From positions 12,567,077 through 12,631,076 of the forward strand of contig NC_064438.1 in NCBI RefSeq assembly GCF_023343835.1: a stretch of DNA of 64,000 nt, given 5' to 3'. The position numbers and the translations under genes are program-made. The notes below the pieces were generated by a model. That model was given only the letters and a program-made list of their open reading frames with translations, searched no databases and had not been told where the DNA came from. This DNA is from Lagopus muta (Eukaryota; Chordata; Aves; Galliformes; Phasianidae). How positions within the stretch are numbered: the first letter of the stretch is position 1; each line of letters opens with the position of its first letter. Below are positions 25,701 through 36,526 of the stretch, one piece after another.

Positions 25701-27426
25701 CACGTCAAAATATACATCTTGCTAGATCAATCCTTGATCAATCAATAGTATTCAGCTTTTTATTCAAAGCCTACTTTGCTTTTAATGTGGCTGTATAAAA
25801 CATACAAATAATCCTGATCTGACTTTGGACTGGATCTTTGCAGCCTAGGACACAAAGATTGTTACCTTCTTTTTCCTTCTTTCTGTGACATAGCCTAGCT
25901 CTGGGGAACCTCCAATCTGGACTGAGGAGTTTCTGGTGGTGGTGACAGCTTCTTTCCTGACATTTAGTCCTTAATGCTGAGACACCTGTTCAACAGACTC
26001 CACACAGAGAAAAAAAATCAGTTTAGCACAGTACAAACAGAATTCATGGATTTCCAATTGTGTGCATGTATGTGTGCACACGTATACATGTACCCACAGC
26101 AAGAAGTCAAGGATAACTTGCATGTTTACTTGATTCATGGCTCCAGTGTGGTGTTGGTTTTTTTTTTTACAGCTTCTTACTTTGCCAGCTACTTCCCTTT
26201 ATCACTTCAAAGGTTGAAACATTTAAATGCTTGCATTTATTCCAAAAATGAGCTCTTTCTGCAGTATGCTACAGAGCTGCACAGAAACACTTTCCTTAAT
26301 CCATAAGAAGTTTGGATAAAAATGGAAAATTGCAACACTTTAGGTGAGAACTGACATATATTACTTCAGTTTGGAAATTTTACTTCTGAAATGCTTCAAC
26401 AGGCCAGACCCACTGTCTACACTGTCTTCTGTGATACACTTTGATCCTGGGAAAAAGAGAGCTACAAATGGCAGGACGCACAGCTTCTCTAGGGATCCCA
26501 GTACATAATGGAAAACAAGCACAGGAGGTACCCAAACTATAAGTCCCAGAACATAGTTCAGTAGAATTTTCTAACTAACTTAGGTTTTGGCTGATATATT
26601 TTCTTTCTTGGCTGCAAAACAAAATGTTTTTAAGCATTCCCTTTTAAATTATCTTCTCTCCTCCTCCACAATATTTTCCAGACAAAGACACTTCATTTCT
26701 GCCATATTCTACTAAGCTTATGTAACTGACACTAGAAGAGAGTGTTAGTCAGTCCTCTTTCATGGCCAGTTGAGGGGTTTATGAGTCTGCAAGCACTGGT
26801 AGTGAAAGGATTGCTATTTGTTTGGTCCTGGTTTTAGTCCAAGCACAAAACAGTTTCTAAGCTCTGGTCCTTCTCATTTGTCCCTGAAGCATGAGGACAC
26901 CGTTCCTTTGGGAACTGGCAAGAAGGAAGAGGACAAAAACGACGGGAAGCAGGACATTGAAACTACATTAAAAACAGCTGGTCTAAGATCTTCACATGCT
27001 TACCCAATAGGTCATCTGGCAATAATTTCTGTTCTTCTGTTTCCAGGGGATACTGAAGCCCTCAGAGTTGAATTGGTATGCTTTTCTTTTTTCCACCTTC
27101 TCCACACCAAAGTTACTTTCTACCACCCCTACTTTGATCCAAGGTATTTTCCCTAGCCATTCTCCTCTTGATGTGAAGCAAGTTACCAGTTTTCCTCCAT
27201 TGCCTTTGGGTGCTTTCCATTTCATTACAGTGCATATTCTCTGTGTGTTCCAGGAACTCTGCTTTCCCCTGTGGAGATTTTGGATTGTTTGCAGTGTGAA
27301 CAGCTGACTAGAATGACATGGAGGGCCTTTACTTAGAGGGTCATATCCTTCCACAGTGTAAATCAAGGTAGTTCTATTGATTACAGCAAAATTGGACTTG
27401 AATCACTCAAGAAACCACTGCAAGGG

Positions 27427-27475
27427 TTTTGTTTGTTTGTTTGTTTGTTTTTGTTTTGTTTGTTTTTGTTTTTTA
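27427..27475 (+). repeat. (TTTG)n simple repeat
   Basis: TTTTGTTTGTTTGTTTG and variants with longer T runs, over about 49 bases. Confidence 0.85.
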
Positions 27476-27933
27476 AGAGAAATTCTGAATTAGTGTTTGC
27501 AGCCCAGCATGTCTACTAGTGACATGCCTGCTATAAAATGATTAATATGAGGCCCTACCAACAATGCTGAGGTAAAGACTGTCCAAATCTGAGCCAGTTA
27601 TTTTCTGAGATTCAGCATTAACAGCTCCATTGTCTTCTCTTGCACAGTGTTTGCTTGTAACACAGTCACTGGTTTTCTCCATCACCTCTTTCTCTGCCAT
27701 TTAACACCATCTCAGAAACATGACTTCACACAATGCCTATGGCTTAAAAGGCACTTTCAGTATGCTCATTCTTCATAGTTACACTATGTGCAGCTAAAAG
27801 CTTCAGTAACAGGAGAATCTGAAAAGAAAACAATTGAAAGCTGCAGCTGCAAATACACCCTACCATTTTTCCTGTGTCTGTTAGTTCCCAAAGGTAGTCC
27901 AAAGTTGGGCCCCTTGTAATACTCCTTGATGGC

Positions 27934-27958
<25 letters not shown>
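27934..27958 (+). repeat. Poly-T tract
   Basis: An uninterrupted run of about 25 T. It may be the remnant poly(A) tail of a minus-strand insertion, but no element body is recognised beside it. Confidence 0.8.
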
Positions 27959-27964
<6 letters not shown>

Positions 27965-28479
27965 AGAATCCCATATTTCATGAAAACTTTGAAGGACATG
28001 AAAAATCTTCAGTGTGTTTTGATTCAGGCAATTTAGTTCTGTTTCTTGAACAAGAAACCTGGCTGATTTCCTTCAGTTGTTCAGCTCAGCAGAAAAGGAG
28101 GGAGTTCTAAGAAATAGCAATTGCCAAGTGCTCCGCAGTTCTCTAGGTCCTTGAGATTTATTTCCAGGCAGTTTTCAAGTTTTGAGGGCAAAAGAGGAAA
28201 CCCTTTGTGCTATTCTTTCCTAAGACCCCATTTGGATAAGCCGTAATCACAAGAAAGATGCTGGAATCAAAGTTTACTACTTGTAAACAAAACATTCCAG
28301 TTGTTAGAGCTATATGGGAAAATGATAAGGATGTCCTGTGCACAATAAAGAAAAATAACCAAGTTCCTAAATATTTGTGTTTTTCCTTTTGTCAGGTATA
28401 CGATTACAAAGGACAACCTGCTAAAATAGTCATAAAAATACAGTCAATATTTCTGACAGCAGGAAAATCATTCCCTGTA

Positions 28480-28760
28480 CCAAGGCTTTGCTGTGGATGT
28501 GTTTTTACTGCACACAGGTTCTATAAATCTATATTTGATGCTGCAGCCACAGCATCCTTACTGCTCCGTTTGTCCCACTGTCTTGGCAGCGGTATCCATC
28601 CATCCCGCCTTTATTTGGAGAAGAGGCTCTTTTCCATGCTGCAGATCATTCTGAAAGTCCATCTGGCGCCATCTGGCTGCCAAGAGCTGAGTAATACACA
28701 TATTTACATTATGTATAATTTCAGAAAAGGTGTTTTTCTCGTTGCTTGTGACAACGTTTC
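28480..28760. promoter_or_regulatory. Candidate cis-regulatory block with paired E-boxes
   Basis: It is more GC-balanced and low in simple repeats. It contains CCATCTGGCGCCATCTGGC (about 28659-28677), a near-tandem pair of CATCTG E-boxes. The - strand reading CAGATGGCGCC resembles a CTCF core. Only the motifs are seen; conservation is untested. Confidence 0.25.
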
Positions 28761-31269
28761 AAGTAAAGGTTAAGGCCAAAATTCTCCATCACAGATTCAT
28801 AAACATGGAAACCTGTATTTTTCACTTAAAATCAGTTGGTATGACTGTTCAATTTTCTCCCCTTGGTATGGAGACAATGGAGCAGAAAAGTTTTGCTCAC
28901 ACAGACAGATAAGCCTAAAAATGGTACAGCCCCAGCTGAAGGGACCTGATGAAGCACAGATTCTGCAAGTGTTAGTGTTAACAATAGTAAGGAGATGGCT
29001 TAGATACCTGCAGTGTCAACTCTTGCTTTGTCCCCTGTCCCCTTGGCTGAGCATATGCCTCTCTTCATGCTCCTCTTTTAAACTGTTGATGAGTTTGCTT
29101 CCTACTACAGTACCCAGATTCCTTTCATGGCTATAATCTGACAAGAAGGTTGAGGCATAAAACAACACCCATTGCAACAAACACCTTCTCTGACCCTGTC
29201 CCTGAACCTCAGAATTTCCTGCTCTAAGATGACCAAGAAATCAGGATTTCCAAGACCTTATCTGGCACAGTGTTCTGTGATTTATGGACAGAATGAATTC
29301 CGTGGGCGGTGATCTATGTATTTGCCTAGAAAAGCTGCATGGCATGTAATGAAGGGTATGTATTAGCATGCAAAGGATACATTCACTCATTACTCTGAAA
29401 ATCTGAGACTGAGTGAGAGAGAAGAGAGGATGGTGAGAAGCCAACCTTTCGGGAATGAATGTGTGTCTACAGGGTGAGAAAATATGTTAACAAATGTGAA
29501 ATCATATGGGCACCTTCACAGGAGACCAGGAAGGAAAAATTTAAAAAATTGAAGAATTAAAGTTGAAACTTAGTAGGACTGAGATTGTGGAAGACTGGGA
29601 AGGATTAGATCAGTCCTTGTCTGATCTGTCCACCTGTTTCTCCTTAGTCAAAAACCCTTAGGATGAAAGCTATTATCTCTGCATGGTAAACTGCGCATCA
29701 GGGAAAGAAATGGGGGTAAAGAGAGCCTGTTCTTATATAGCTTTTATCCGTCTTCATGGGTGTATTTCCACTAGAGGGAAAGCAGCTCAAGGAACCCAAA
29801 AGCTGAAGCGGAAAAGAAGCCTCTTGCACTATTCTAGATCCGCAGCTGGTCCAAAAGAACTTTCAAACCAGATAAACATTTCTGCAACATTTCTAACATT
29901 TATATCTGAACCTGAACTCTGCATAAGGAAATATGAGCCTATAAAAAAGATACCAGACTGCAATTCCGTTGTGTGTAGGATCTGGTAGGAGCCTTTTGAA
30001 CCTCTGCATGGGAGAGGCAGCTCATCCGTGGCTTTCCAGGTTACCTATAACATGTAAATAGCTTCTTCACTGGAGGAAAGGTCAGAGAATCCTCCCACCC
30101 CACACAGTCCCTACACTGCCACATTCGCATTCTAGGACTGGTACCTATCCTCCAAAAGTTGGGGTTTCCATGCTCACTGCCAGCCAATCTCAACCTTGGC
30201 CATGGACTCCTCATAAGGCTGCATGCCTGGAAAGCTAAGGGCTGCCATTGGGAAACTGCTCCTTTCATCTGTCCTGTTTTGGGACAAAATGCTACTAATA
30301 GGGTGACTTCCACCCAAGTCTGTGCATCAAGTCAAACCAGGGTTTGTGGGATATCATCTCATGCAGAAAATGCAAAGCTATTAGAGACAAACCAGACTCA
30401 GAAACAGATGTCAGGGTGGGCAGCAAACCGCCTAAAATCTGCCTGACCTCACAGCTGAGCTCCTCTTGGTGCCTGGGGTTTCCTTCATACCATCTTACCA
30501 ACTAAATATTCTGTTGTTCTTGCACCTGCAAAGGATATGCTAATATGATTATTTCCTCTTTCCAATGACTTTGTTTTAAAATGGTCTTAAATGATATGCT
30601 TCTCATGGAAGGCATCTGGGCATACTCAAAGCTTGTCCACAATAAACAGAAGTTACCACAGATACTAAAAGCTACTAAAATCCACTCTGTGAGGAAGAAC
30701 TTTGAAATTCTTCTCCAGCCCATGATGAGAGCACAAAGATTTTTGCCAACATTCACCTCCCAGCAGCCTTGTGTCTTTCTATATAGATCTTAGGTACAAG
30801 TTTATAGTATCAATGATGCTACTGCAAAATTAATTAAAAATATAAACACGATATTAAATATTTACTACACCAAGAGTCTCATGTTGTGCCCCTTCTCCTT
30901 AGCATTCAAACATCCCATGGGTCACCTTAAAGAACAAGAATTCATTATGACAATCCTGGTTAAAATAAAAACCACTATACTTTACTAGGCTGCTTCAGGT
31001 GGTATGAACAAGGACTTAGATGGAAGATTTACTGCTTTATGCTTCTAACTCTACAGCAAAGGGACGTCCTTAATTATTATCTTCATAATACCAAAACAAA
31101 GCACAGACTAATGGCTTATTCCACATTAAACGATAAATAGACTTCAGATCAGCATTATCTCAAATCAGTTTTGTGGCTGTTATAACAAAGCAACACTACT
31201 GCTCTACAATGAAGAACAGTACAAAGGCTGCTACCGTTTCTTTTCCTTCCTTGGACCAATCATACATAC

Positions 31270-31546
31270 CTTCCCAGTTACAATGGAGCTGCTGTAGCAG
31301 TCGTTAGGTTCACTGCCTCACACAGCAATGCCTATACAAGTTCCTGAGTCACTGGCTCATCAACATTATGATAAGCTCTGCTCTCTTCCCTTCATGATTC
31401 CTAGTGTACTTGAAATCTTTCAATCACCCATCAATTCCTCATCTCTTTCAGAGTGACATCTTCCAAAATCAGCACATACTCCAGACAGGATTTTCCATTC
31501 TTCCTTTGGGTATTCTCAGGTTTGCTGATGAATTGAACTGTAACCT
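31270..31546 (-). pseudogene. IGSF22: Ig-domain pseudo-exon (second Ig)
   Basis: 277 bp on the - strand. The acceptor CCTCTCCCCTTTCTTAG is excellent. The first part reads EVTVQFISKPENTQRKNGK, then LEYVLILEDVTLKE, an I-set Ig opening. After frame breaks, the end reads IAV, stop, GSEPNDCYSSSIVTGK, the usual G strand of I-set Ig domains, at a GTATGT donor. The strand-F Cys codon region is damaged. Confidence 0.78.
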
Positions 31547-31754
31547 CTAAGAAAGGGGAGAGGAACAGCCAAAAAAAAAAGGCACAAATCAGCAAGCACT
31601 TTACAAATCAAACAAGGCAGTTTTGCTTTTTCAGGGTACAACGCGGGCTCAAGGCTTAGGGGATTTGCACTTTAGCTCTATGAATTTCGTAGCTCAAATA
31701 CTGCTCTAACACATTTGATTTACTTACCACCTGAAGAAGCTTACATTGATTTAC

Positions 31755-32023
31755 CTGTGATCAATGAAGAATGGAGCCTTCCGCTCTGTATCTCCAGTTT
31801 CAGCATTGAGTTCTGAAGTTCACAGGACAGGATATCCTAAGTGTGGATACAATCATCAGATGCAATAACCTCATACTTACTGTCCTGCTTCCACACTTGC
31901 CCATTGAACTTCCACATGAAGTTTGGCATTTTCCTTAGCAGGCCCATTTCAAACATCACAGCTAGCAAAGTTTTTTGGTCATTTTCAGTGGTTTTGTTTC
32001 TATCAGGAATGTTACAGGTTAAC
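31755..32023 (-). pseudogene. IGSF22: Ig-domain pseudo-exon (first Ig)
   Basis: 269 bp on the - strand, acceptor TATTTTAACAG, donor CACAG|GTAAAT. One frame reads LTCNIPDRNKTTENDQKTLL, then MPNFMWKFNGQVWKQDSKYE and VIASDDCIHT, before TAG at 31837-31839. The frame continues DILSCELQNS. F-x-W-K-F-N-G, S-K-Y-E-V-I-A and H-T-x-D-I-L-x-C-E-L are I-set Ig strands C, D and E as found in myosin-binding proteins. The first half of the domain is still open. Confidence 0.78.
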
Positions 32024-32670
32024 CTGTTAAAATACCGAAAAGACAATTTTTTGTTTTGCTTAGTTTCCAATCTCTGATTTCCTACATAACAAGACTAGTG
32101 AAGTCATTTTGATTTGTTTCTTGAATGATAGCAGAAAGATCAGTTAAGTCCTTCAACTTCAGCAGAAATTAAGTTAACTAGTTTGAAATACTCAGTAGAA
32201 GTTGCATGCAATCTTGCAATACCAACCACCTAACGACACGCTGCTTTCTGTTCAGTTCTTCTGCCTTAGTTTTGTTTTTTCCCCTCTCCTGACTCTATGT
32301 CATTGTAAAGGACATGATATCAGGCAGCTGCTGATGAGATACCTGGAACTATTTGGCATATTCTGGAACTGATTGGGAAGCAGAAAGAAGACTGATATCT
32401 TTCTGTGTTATCTGCTAAGAGAGCTGCTGTGCCTGGCAAGGATTGCTATTTGGCTTAAGTAATGCTATTCTACCAAATAATATTTTTTTTAGTAGTTCTA
32501 GCACATATAAGTAGTGCACTTAAAGAATGGTACTTCTGGCAAAGCTTATTTTTAAGGGATGGCCTTATTGCAGTAGAAGGTAAGGCAGGTGGGCAGCATC
32601 ATTTTTATCAAATGCTGAGGTACAGTTTATCATTCCCATTTTTCCTCTAAAACTGGTCCAAGTTCAGTAG

Positions 32671-32724
32671 TGACTCACATTCCTGCCACACTGACGTCAG
32701 CCTAGCTTATTATGTGTAATAAGC
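32671..32724. promoter_or_regulatory. AP-1 site, CRE and hairpin cluster
   Basis: In 54 bases: TGACTCA (32671-32677, AP-1 consensus), TGACGTCA (32692-32699, full CRE) and a perfect inverted repeat GCTTATTA-tgtg-TAATAAGC (32705-32724). The motifs are exact; their function is inferred only. Confidence 0.35.
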
Positions 32725-33120
32725 AGGCTTCAAGCTGAGATGTGCTATCTCATAAAAGGTGTTTTCACACGAGTGCTCTGGTAATTGTGGGTTGGTCTAT
32801 GACTTGAATGTTAGATTTCTGTTTGAGCCTAAAACATCAGTAACATGAGTGTTACAAAGACATTTAGAAAAATAAGAAAGCAGATCATAGTTTGGCCTAC
32901 TTTTTGATACAAAAATCTACAAAAAATCATAGTTTTGACCCTCTTTTATTTTCTCTTCGGATATTGTTTTCATACACAGAACCTCTGTAATTCTGTAACC
33001 AACATCACCAGCATCATGACTCTCACAAAAATTATTCTGTAGGCACCCAGCTCTTTTTCTTTTTTTTTGTTTTTTGTTTTTAATGTTGGTGATGCACAGT
33101 GTATATTTCTTACCCATCTG

Positions 33121-33245
33121 CTTCAAGGACAGATTGGATGGGGCCCTGGGCAGCCTCTTTTAGAGGGTAGCAACCCTGCCTACAGCATTGGGGTTGGAAC
33201 TAGAAGATCTGTAAGGTCCCTTCCAACCCAAACCATTCTATGATT
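33121..33245 (+). repeat. CR1 LINE 3' end
   Basis: GGACAGATTGGATGGGGCCC, then GGGGTTGGAACTAGAAGATC, then AACCCAAACCATTCTATGAT is the standard avian CR1 3' tail, forward orientation, truncated at its 5' side. Confidence 0.93.
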
Positions 33246-33331
33246 ACAATTTATTTTTTATTTATTTATTTTTTACATTTCCTATATTCAGCTTCCTTGC
33301 CATCTTTGGTATTCAAAAGCAAACATTTTAC

Positions 33332-34190
33332 CTGCTTTCCAGATATTTCAGAAATTCTGCTGTTAAGTAACTGAAGAATTACATTAGGGACTTCAGAGAT
33401 TTGGTTCACTATCTGGCACAGCCATGGAATCTAGGATAATTTTCTGGATTTTTCTACCAACTGTTCCTTGGCAGAATAGAAGCATTACTATGTCCTTTAT
33501 ACACCTCATTTGGACTGTAGAATTCCTGGGCAGGGACTAGTCCAACACTGTTTGTCCAAGGCATCCAGAATGCCTTATCCTAAGGAATACTGGATTGCAG
33601 ACCTTAGGTAGTCTATTAGGGTGCTACATTAACACCATAAATGTGATCTGATATGGATTTCATCTCCAGTGAGAGATTTTCCTAGAGACATTAACTGAAG
33701 AGAGGTTCTGAAAACATTTTTTACCTTGTCAGGATTCGACACAATTTCTTCACATTTCTTTGAATATCCAGCTTTTGTCCAGCTGCAAAAAAATGTAGAT
33801 ACTTATTCCATCTGGGATGTGTAACTGTCTTCCACCACAGTTGTCTTTTTGGATGCGTGTTTTTTTTTTTTTGACTCTGTCAAGGGTCTTGAGGTACTAT
33901 GACACTAACTTCAACCTCCACTTCTTCCTTCACCTCTTTCAATTTCCTGAGAAATGAGAGAAGTTCACACAGGCCTTCTCTAAATTCTCCAGATTCTTAG
34001 GGATGATCTCCAATGTTTCTTTCTCCTCAACCACCAACTTCTTTACGTTCTTCCTCAGAGCTGGAGGTCCCCTGCACATAGCACTTCAGAAAAAATTCAT
34101 GCTTCTTTTCCAAGTAAATAAGCAACTGTCATGTTATAACATTCGAGATATCTAGACCTCTCTTGGAAGAGGGATTCATGCAGTTCCAAA
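33332..34190 (-). pseudogene. Unrecognised helical coding-like remnant
   Basis: Several minus-strand pieces look like broken coding sequence in shifting frames. They are MKTCLELHESLFQERSRYLE (about 34170-34110), LEKKHEFFLKCYV (about 34110-34070), EKETLEIIPKNLENLEKA and LRKLKEVKEEVEVEVSVIVP (about 34030-33890), GQKLDIQRNVKKLCRILTR (about 33785-33727) and QIVNQISEVPNVILQLLNSR (ending at a GCAG|GTAAAA donor, last exon base 33332). They are rich in Leu, Glu and Lys and look alpha-helical, unlike Ig or FnIII. I do not recognise the family. They could be 5' exons of the same decayed gene or a separate lost gene. A CR1 insertion abuts the upstream edge. Confidence 0.4.
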
Positions 34191-34261
34191 CAAGTTTTCA
34201 TAGCATCAGAGAACATAGATAGAGATCTCAATGCTCCCCCATCTGATGGTCATTGCTGGGA

Positions 34262-34595
34262 AAACAGATTACAGAAATCCTTCCCACCACCTTGTCTGCC
34301 AGCCCATCTGCTGGGAGTTTGCCAAAGTGCTAACAATACATAAAAGGAGATCAGGCGGGTCAAGCAGGTTCTTCCTTTCATGAACCCATGCTAGCTGGGC
34401 CTGATTCCCCATCGTCCAGCAAATACCAGTGATCTCACTCAAGATGATCTGTTCCGTAGCCTTTCCTGGCATTGATGTCAGGCTGATGGGTCTGTAGTTT
34501 CCCAGATCTTCCTTAGACTCTTCTTGTAGATGGGAATCACACTGGCAAGCCTCCAGAGTCACATTAGAAAGTCCTGAATAATATTACAAATTATT
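34262..34595 (-). repeat. CR1 ORF2 reverse-transcriptase fragment
   Basis: The - strand translation holds EDLGNYRPISLTSMPGKATE followed by QIILSEITG. This is the CR1 reverse-transcriptase block that normally reads (D/N)YRPVSLTSVPGK. The fragment is short, has lost the rest of the polymerase and is not active. Confidence 0.9.
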
Positions 34596-36065
34596 GAGGT
34601 TTAGCACTGTTTATTTTTTTATTTTTGCCTGAAAGGCACACAAGGGGCATTAGTGCCCCACTACAATAAATGCATAACCAAGTAACAAAAATAGCAGTTC
34701 TTGCTCTAGTGTTGTTTGCTGCTGATTGGAAACAATGCCCTACAAACATTCAACAGTATTGGCAAGTAGCAGTGCTGCAGTAGGACTACTGCAACCTGGG
34801 ACATTTTCTTAGCTACTGATAAATATTATAGTGATTAACTTTTTCTTATTTAAAGTTTTATTATGGAAATAAATAAATAAAGCGAAAAGTGTTACCAATA
34901 TTCCTTAGTGATATTGTGAACAACACTCTGGGTCCCTCTACTGGTACTTTCCATGTTCCTTAGGAAAGTTTCCCTCTCCTTTCCATGTTACCTTAGGATT
35001 TGGTTTACTAATCATTTCAGCTCTGAATGCCCCTGAAAATTCAGGAAGAAATATTGGAACTGATTAATGAATAAGTGAAGTGGAAAAAGGACCTGTTACT
35101 CTGGGCTTATTTTTAATGTTTGTTTCATGGAGATTAGGTTAACCTTGCTTTACTTTACTTACTGTACCTAATACGGCTTCACATACATCACAAACATTAC
35201 TCTGGGAATTAAATTTGTTCCTTAGAAGTACTCTGCAGACTGACAAGAATTATTTGTAACTTTTTTTTGTGATTCATAATCAAGGCTAATATAATCTTTC
35301 TGTTACATTATATAGTTATGGATCCATCATATGCGAACATAATGGGAGCTTATTTACTTAGTCTTTTCAGGTCACATTCTTTCAGCCCCACATTATCTGT
35401 TCATGACTTTTGCTTAAACAGGATCTCCTGACTTTGAATCAGTAAAGACTGCTTTCCAGCTGATAAAATGAACTGTACCTTTCCCACTGGTCCAGCACAA
35501 ATCTCTAGAAACTGTAAGGATGAGTAATAGGGTTTGCTCTTTTTTTTTTTTTTTTCAAACCACTTCCTCCATGTGTAAAACATGATGAACCACGTTTACT
35601 TGCACATAGTGGGTGAACGTATCTAGGAGCACCTGAAAATGCAGTCAGCTATTGTCATATACTAGGTAGAGAACTGGCTTTCACCAGAAATAATTGTTAC
35701 TCACCCTTGGGTGTTGTCAGTGGACAAGGCTTTTCCACAAATTTAGAAATATTTTCTCCAGCAAGCAAGCATCACAAAGGAGCATGTCACCATGCTAAAA
35801 TGCTCCTATATGGCACAGACCTCCTAAAAACAACCTCTTTGGTTGGGAACAAACGTGTTAATCAAGTTGAACAGAGAGATGTTGTTTGAAAAATTTATTT
35901 ACCAGAAATAGGAAAGTAAGGATACAACAAGAAGCCCTGGAATACAACAGATAAATAAGCAATTGCCTGGTCAGTTAAAACCCCTACACATAAAGGATTT
36001 TGCAGCAAGTACTGTGCTGACTTTCCACAGGGGGTGCTGATCAATTCTTTATTTTTTTCCAGTCT

Positions 36066-36195
36066 TTCTGTGAGGCTTTGGGCCAGTAATTTGCTCTCCC
36101 TGTGTCCCAGCTATGTCATCTGCATAATGGAAAAACTGGGCTACCTTGCTTGCATAGTGGTGCTACAAGATGCTTTGATGCTCTGATGTTAAACG
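36066..36195 (+). repeat. MIR SINE
   Basis: TGTGAGGCTTTGGGCCAGTA, then CTCTCCCTGTGTCCCAGC, then TCATCTGCATAATGGAAAAA closely follows the MIR core (TGTGACCTTGGGCAAGT, then CTCTGTGCCTCAGTTT, then CATCTGTAAAATGGG). Confidence 0.75.
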
Positions 36196-36467
36196 TTCAA
36201 GAAAGGTGTCAAAACCAGATGCATCAAAAGACATATTAGGACTTACTAGTCTATCCTTCTAAATTTTACTAAGCCCTCCTTTGCCCTTCATTTAGACAAA
36301 TTCTCAACTCCCAAACCATTCAGTACACATTTTACACCTAAAGGCAACAACTAGCTTGGTATGCATCACTTGAAAAGATTATGCATCTATGCTAACTGAA
36401 GAAATTTCTGGAAGCATATGACCCGTTTCCAGGAGGGCGTCTGCTACCTACTGCTGTGCCAAGACTA

Positions 36468-36526
36468 GTAGAGAGTTGGTGCAGAGAGTTGGAGTAGAGA
36501 GTTGGAGTAGAGAGTTGGAGTAGAGA
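36468..36526 (+). repeat. 13-bp minisatellite
   Basis: About 4.5 copies of GTAGAGAGTTGGA. The first and second copies differ by single bases (GGT end, GC start); the third and fourth are identical. Confidence 0.93.

Larger units (their letters stand above)
22725..31269. other. Interior of the decayed gene, no exon recognised
   Basis: 8.5 kb in which the missing Ig and FnIII exons would be expected. I found no convincing domain signature here. It contains a (TTTG)n repeat at 27427-27475, a poly-T tract at 27934-27958 and a candidate conserved non-coding block around 28480-28760. Confidence 0.5.
20292..34190 (-). pseudogene. IGSF22: Decayed IGSF22-like gene (Ig and FnIII exons)
   Basis: Four separate minus-strand blocks keep the size, splice borders and hallmark residues of Ig or fibronectin III exons of the myosin-binding-protein/titin type, yet each has stops or frame breaks. 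They are Ig at 31755-32023, Ig at 31270-31546, FnIII at 22457-22724 and FnIII at 20292 to about 20600. Ig exons precede FnIII exons in transcription order. The locus sits between TMEM86A (+) and PTPN5 (-) on the same strand as PTPN5, exactly where human IGSF22 lies (from memory). IGSF22 is a long Ig/FnIII protein with about 20 exons, and most exons are not recognisable here. I infer a unitary pseudogene rather than a processed copy, because intron positions are retained. The gene name rests on synteny and domain type; no alignment was run. Confidence 0.75.

Noticed and set aside
26992..27366. 124-residue minus-strand frame inside the decayed gene
   Set aside because: Checked for Ig or FnIII residues. 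The conserved Trp, Tyr and Cys spacing is absent.
28258..28773. 171-residue open frame on the + strand
   Set aside because: No domain, no splice context and unremarkable composition. The underlying sequence looks more like a non-coding element.
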